Source: Thiobacillus sp.
GTDB lineage: Bacteria > Pseudomonadota > Gammaproteobacteria > Burkholderiales > Thiobacillaceae
Length of the DNA: 8,944 bases
Direction: 5' to 3'
Assembly: GCA_011391285.1 (NCBI GenBank)
Contig: JAABQU010000285.1
Location: forward strand, 1-8,944
How positions within the stretch are numbered: position 1 is the first letter of the stretch; each line of letters opens with the position of its first letter. The position numbers and the translations under genes were made by a program. Below are positions 6,369 through 8,944 of the stretch, piece by piece. Below the pieces are notes generated by a model. That model was given only the letters and a program-made list of their open reading frames with translations, was not told the origin of the DNA and did not search any database.

Positions 6369-8021
6369 ATGCATAAACACATCGTCTTGGCTGTACTGGT
6401 GCTGTCTGGCTGTGCCACCCCGCTTGGCAAGGGCGGCAAGGATGCACTGAATGCCGCGCTTGAATCCTCCAGCAGCCAGCCGGCACCGATGGTGGCGCCC
6501 CCGGCTGCCGTGCAGCAGGCGGTCATGGATGCGGTGCGCGAAGCGCCGCCCCTCCCCGCCAGACCGGCCGTCGTCGAGCCCCGCTTCAGCCTGACCGTGA
6601 ACAACGCCAAGGCGTCCGAGGTATTCATGGGTATGGTGACCGGCACGCCCTACAGCATGCTGGTGCATCCGGATGTCACCGGCACGCTGACGCTGAATCT
6701 GAAGAACGTGACCGTGCCCGAGGCGATGGAGGCGGTGCGCGCGCTGTACGGCTACGAATACGAAGTCCAGGACAAGCGCATCCTCGTGCCGTCGCCGGCC
6801 ATGCAGTCGCGCGTCTACCACATGAATTCCCTGGCAATGAAGCGCAAGGGCACCTCGGATACGCGGGTGGTGTCCGGCTCGGTCAGCCTCAGCAATGGCA
6901 GCGGCGGGGGCGGCGGCGCTGACTCGGCAACCGCCAGTGCGTCCAAATCGCTGGAAACCACCAGCGTACAGACGTCGACCGATTCGAAATTCTGGGAGGA
7001 AGTCACAGTCGCCCTGAAAACCCTGGTTGGCGAGGACGGCAGCGTGGTGGTGAGTCCGCAATCCGGCATTGTCATCGTGAAGGCAGCACCAGCCAGCCTG
7101 CACATGGTGGAGACCTATCTGCGCGCGACGGAACTGGTGAGCGCCCGCCAGGTGATGCTTGAAGCCAAAATCATGGAAGTGGAGCTGAATGATGGCTACC
7201 AGACCGGCATCAACTGGGCGACCCTGCAGAATGGCGGCAAGACCGCAATCGGCCAGGACGGTCTCAATACGGGGGCGGTGAATGCCGTCGACCTGGGCGG
7301 GACAGTGGCAACAATGCTGCGCGGTGCCATTCCCGGACCCGCCGGGAGCCTGTTCGGTCTCGCCTTCAACGATGGGGATTTTGGAGTCGTCATCAATCTG
7401 ATGAAGAGCCAGGGTGCCGTACATGTGTTGTCGAGCCCGCGTATTGCGACCCTCAACAACCAGAAGGCCGTGCTCAAGGTGGGGACGGACGACTTTTTCG
7501 TCACCGAAATCACCGGCGGCACGCCGGGGACGGCGACCACCGCCTCCACTGCACCCAGTGTCGTGGTGCAGCCTTTCTTTTCCGGCATTGCGCTCGATGT
7601 CACGCCGCAAATCGACGACAAGGACAACATTACCCTGCATGTCCGTCCCTCGGTCAGCAGCGTCAAGGAAAACCGGAAGGTCATCGACCTGGGAGAGCAG
7701 TTTGGCGAACTCATTCTGCCCCTGGCGTCCAGCAGCATTTCCGAAACCGACAGCGTGGTGCGCCTGAAGGATGGTCAGATCGTGGCCATTGGCGGATTGA
7801 TGAATCAATATCACGATGACAGCAACAACCGCATCCCGTTGCTTGGCGACATTCCCTATCTGGGTCAGCTTTTCGGCAATACGAGCCGAACCAGCAAAAA
7901 GCGTGAACTGGTGGTGCTCATCAAGACCACGCTGATCCGTGATGGCCAGGACTGGAATCGCGATGTGGAAGCCACCCAGCGTCGTTTCCAGGCGTACGAA
8001 TACCCAGATATCCAGCCATGA
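6369..8021 (+). CDS. mshL: MSHA outer-membrane secretin MshL (lipoprotein)
   Basis: A 550-residue secretin that forms the outer-membrane channel for the pilus. The N-terminus MHKHIVLAVLVLSGC is a lipoprotein signal with lipobox LSGC, lipidated at Cys15, consistent with outer-membrane targeting. Residues about 72-142 form an STN/N0-like domain (FSLTVNNAKASEVFMGM, LNLKNVTVPEAMEAVRALYG). Residues about 147-258 form an N1-type ring domain interrupted by a Gly/Ser/Ala-rich loop (about 168-198). The secretin core (about 349-525) includes HVLSSPRIATLNNQKAVLKVG, FFSGIALDVTPQID, TDSVVRLKDGQIVAIGGLM and the family signature RIPLLGDIPYLGQLFG (488-503), ending with RELVVLIKTTLI. All expected blocks are present without frameshift. 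It follows mshK after 15 nt, and its stop overlaps the mshM start (ATGA). Confidence 0.96.
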   Translation: MHKHIVLAVLVLSGCATPLGKGGKDALNAALESSSSQPAPMVAPPAAVQQAVMDAVREAPPLPARPAVVEPRFSLTVNNAKASEVFMGMVTGTPYSMLVHPDVTGTLTLNLKNVTVPEAMEAVRALYGYEYEVQDKRILVPSPAMQSRVYHMNSLAMKRKGTSDTRVVSGSVSLSNGSGGGGGADSATASASKSLETTSVQTSTDSKFWEEVTVALKTLVGEDGSVVVSPQSGIVIVKAAPASLHMVETYLRATELVSARQVMLEAKIMEVELNDGYQTGINWATLQNGGKTAIGQDGLNTGAVNAVDLGGTVATMLRGAIPGPAGSLFGLAFNDGDFGVVINLMKSQGAVHVLSSPRIATLNNQKAVLKVGTDDFFVTEITGGTPGTATTASTAPSVVVQPFFSGIALDVTPQIDDKDNITLHVRPSVSSVKENRKVIDLGEQFGELILPLASSSISETDSVVRLKDGQIVAIGGLMNQYHDDSNNRIPLLGDIPYLGQLFGNTSRTSKKRELVVLIKTTLIRDGQDWNRDVEATQRRFQAYEYPDIQP

Positions 8022-8905
8022 CCACCTGGTGGGGGCATTTCGGCCTGCGCGAGCCGCCGTTTGGCCTGACCCCGGACACCAGCTTCTTTTTCCCTGCGCT
8101 GCCGCATCAGGACGCGCATGAAACCCTGCACTATGCCCTGAGCGCAGGCGAGGGGTTTCTGGTGGTGGAGGGCGAGGTCGGCACCGGCAAGACCCTGCTG
8201 CTGCGGCACCTGCTGAACACGCTGCCCGATCGCTGGCAGGCCGCCTTTGTGCCGAATCCGGGGCTTGATCCGCGTGGCCTGTATGCGGCGATCGCAAATG
8301 AGTTCAGTGTGCAGTCCGATGGCAGCAGCGAAGATCTGCTGCATCGCCTGGAGCGGCATTTCATTGCGCTGGCCCGGCAGGACCGGCAGCCGGTCGTGCT
8401 GATCGACGAAGCGCAGGCACTGCCTGTCGATACCCTCGAGGCCGTGCGTCTGCTCACCAACCTGGAAACCGAGAAACGCAAATTGCTGCAGGTCGTGCTG
8501 TTCGGGCAACCCGAACTGATGGCCCGGCTGCGCGAAAAAGGCACCCGGCAGATTCTCACCCGCATCAGCTTTCATGCCGTTTTGCGTCCGCTCGACCGTC
8601 TCGAGGTGGGGGCCTATGTGCGGCATCGCCTGGCAGTGGCGGGGCGTGAGGACGCGCTGTTCAGCAGATGGGCGGAACGTGCCCTGTGGCGCGTGTCCCG
8701 CGGCTTGCCGCGGCTGGTGAACATCATCGCGGCCAAGGCCATGATGCTGGCCTACGGACAGGGTGCACCCACGGTCAGGTATCGCCACGTCATGGCGGCA
8801 GCACGCGATACGCTTGCTGTGCCGAAGCGCATGGCACGGGTCTGGGGGCTGGCGTTGCTGGGGCTGAGCGCCGCGGTGGCAGCGGGTTGGCGATTACTGG
8901 GATAA
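8018..8905 (+). CDS. mshM: MSHA biogenesis ATPase MshM (ExeA/GspA-like AAA+)
   Basis: A 295-residue AAA+ ATPase. The N-terminus HFGLREPPFGLTPDTSFFF (7-25) is the characteristic ExeA/MshM opening. Walker A is GEVGTGKT (52-59), Walker B is VVLIDEAQ (126-133), and a sensor-1-like VVLFGQPEL lies at 159-167, followed by RISF with a candidate finger Arg182. The C-terminal lid contains GLPRLVNIIAAKAML-like sequence, and a hydrophobic segment at about 275-292 looks like a transmembrane anchor. Unlike ExeA/GspA, no periplasmic peptidoglycan-binding domain follows; the protein ends just after the anchor, as MshM proteins do. Family knowledge suggests it helps secretin or pilus machinery assembly using ATP; the mechanism for MshM is poorly defined. 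The start overlaps the mshL stop and lacks a clear Shine-Dalgarno, so it is likely coupled. Confidence 0.93.
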   Translation: MTTWWGHFGLREPPFGLTPDTSFFFPALPHQDAHETLHYALSAGEGFLVVEGEVGTGKTLLLRHLLNTLPDRWQAAFVPNPGLDPRGLYAAIANEFSVQSDGSSEDLLHRLERHFIALARQDRQPVVLIDEAQALPVDTLEAVRLLTNLETEKRKLLQVVLFGQPELMARLREKGTRQILTRISFHAVLRPLDRLEVGAYVRHRLAVAGREDALFSRWAERALWRVSRGLPRLVNIIAAKAMMLAYGQGAPTVRYRHVMAAARDTLAVPKRMARVWGLALLGLSAAVAAGWRLLG

Positions 8906-8921
8906 CCCTGGGGAAAACGGG

Positions 8922-8944
8922 ATGAGCGTCATCAACCAAATGCT
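8922..8944 (+). CDS. mshN: MSHA biogenesis protein MshN, first codons only (3' end outside window)
   Basis: Only seven complete codons are present, MSVINQM, plus two bases (CT) that would begin a Leu codon. MSVINQML is the highly conserved N-terminus of MshN, a TPR-repeat inner-membrane protein, and mshN is the gene that normally follows mshM. A Shine-Dalgarno-like GGGGA (8910-8914) lies 7 nt upstream of the ATG. The gap to the mshM stop is 16 nt. The call depends on this short motif and on synteny. Confidence 0.75.

Noticed and set aside
6892..6923. GGC/GGG-rich tract as a possible phase-variation repeat
   Set aside because: The units are irregular and the longest single-base run is short; it reads as an ordinary Gly-rich loop in frame.
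5829..8297. 822-codon open frame on the minus strand opposite mshJ-K-L-M
   Set aside because: It lies wholly opposite four well-recognised msh genes; its product is rich in His, Arg and Gln without any recognisable domain. Long antisense frames are expected opposite GC-biased codons.
8668..8925. 85-codon plus-strand frame overlapping the end of mshM and the start of mshN
   Set aside because: It is an out-of-frame reading of mshM with no recognisable motif, and it competes with a well-supported gene.

Overview
The window is a continuous stretch of a type IV pilus locus of the MSHA (mannose-sensitive haemagglutinin) class. It reads entirely on the + strand and is cut at both ends. The genes are tightly packed, GC-rich and clearly proteobacterial. 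The ordering and protein style suggest a betaproteobacterium rather than a Vibrio or Shewanella, but no rRNA or other marker is present to prove this.

Layout. Positions 1-3745 hold the end of the structural (pilin) module: the C-terminus of the minor pilin MshD, the pilin-like proteins MshO and MshP, and a secreted MshQ-type protein with a DUF6701 C-terminal region. All of these overlap by 4-17 nt. A 68-nt AT-rich gap follows (3746-3813). It is the longest non-coding stretch in the window and carries a plausible sigma70 promoter. Positions 3814-8944 hold the assembly module: mshI (PilM-like), a PilN-like gene (mshI2-type), mshJ (PilO-like), mshK (PilP-like), mshL (secretin), mshM (ExeA-like AAA+ ATPase) and the first codons of mshN. 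There are no RNA genes, mobile elements, CRISPR arrays or intrinsic terminators that I could support.

How the genes work together (family knowledge). MshD, O, P and Q would form or prime the tip or minor part of the pilus. MshI, the PilN-like protein, MshJ and MshK would form the inner-membrane alignment complex that links the cytoplasmic motor to the outer-membrane secretin MshL. MshM and MshN are accessory factors of the secretin and inner-membrane machinery. The motor genes (mshE, mshG) and the major pilins (mshA, B, C) are expected just outside the window.

The least ordinary part is mshQ. It has a signal peptide, then a DUF7933/DUF11-like bacterial surface domain encoded by a segment whose first ~300 nt are far lower in GC than the rest of the gene, then a DUF6701 region containing two copies of a recognisable repeat motif. 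The module order (structural genes before assembly genes) also differs from the classical Vibrio cholerae order. I see no wholly new system here. The locus is best read as a variant MSHA pilus with a diverged surface-exposed component.
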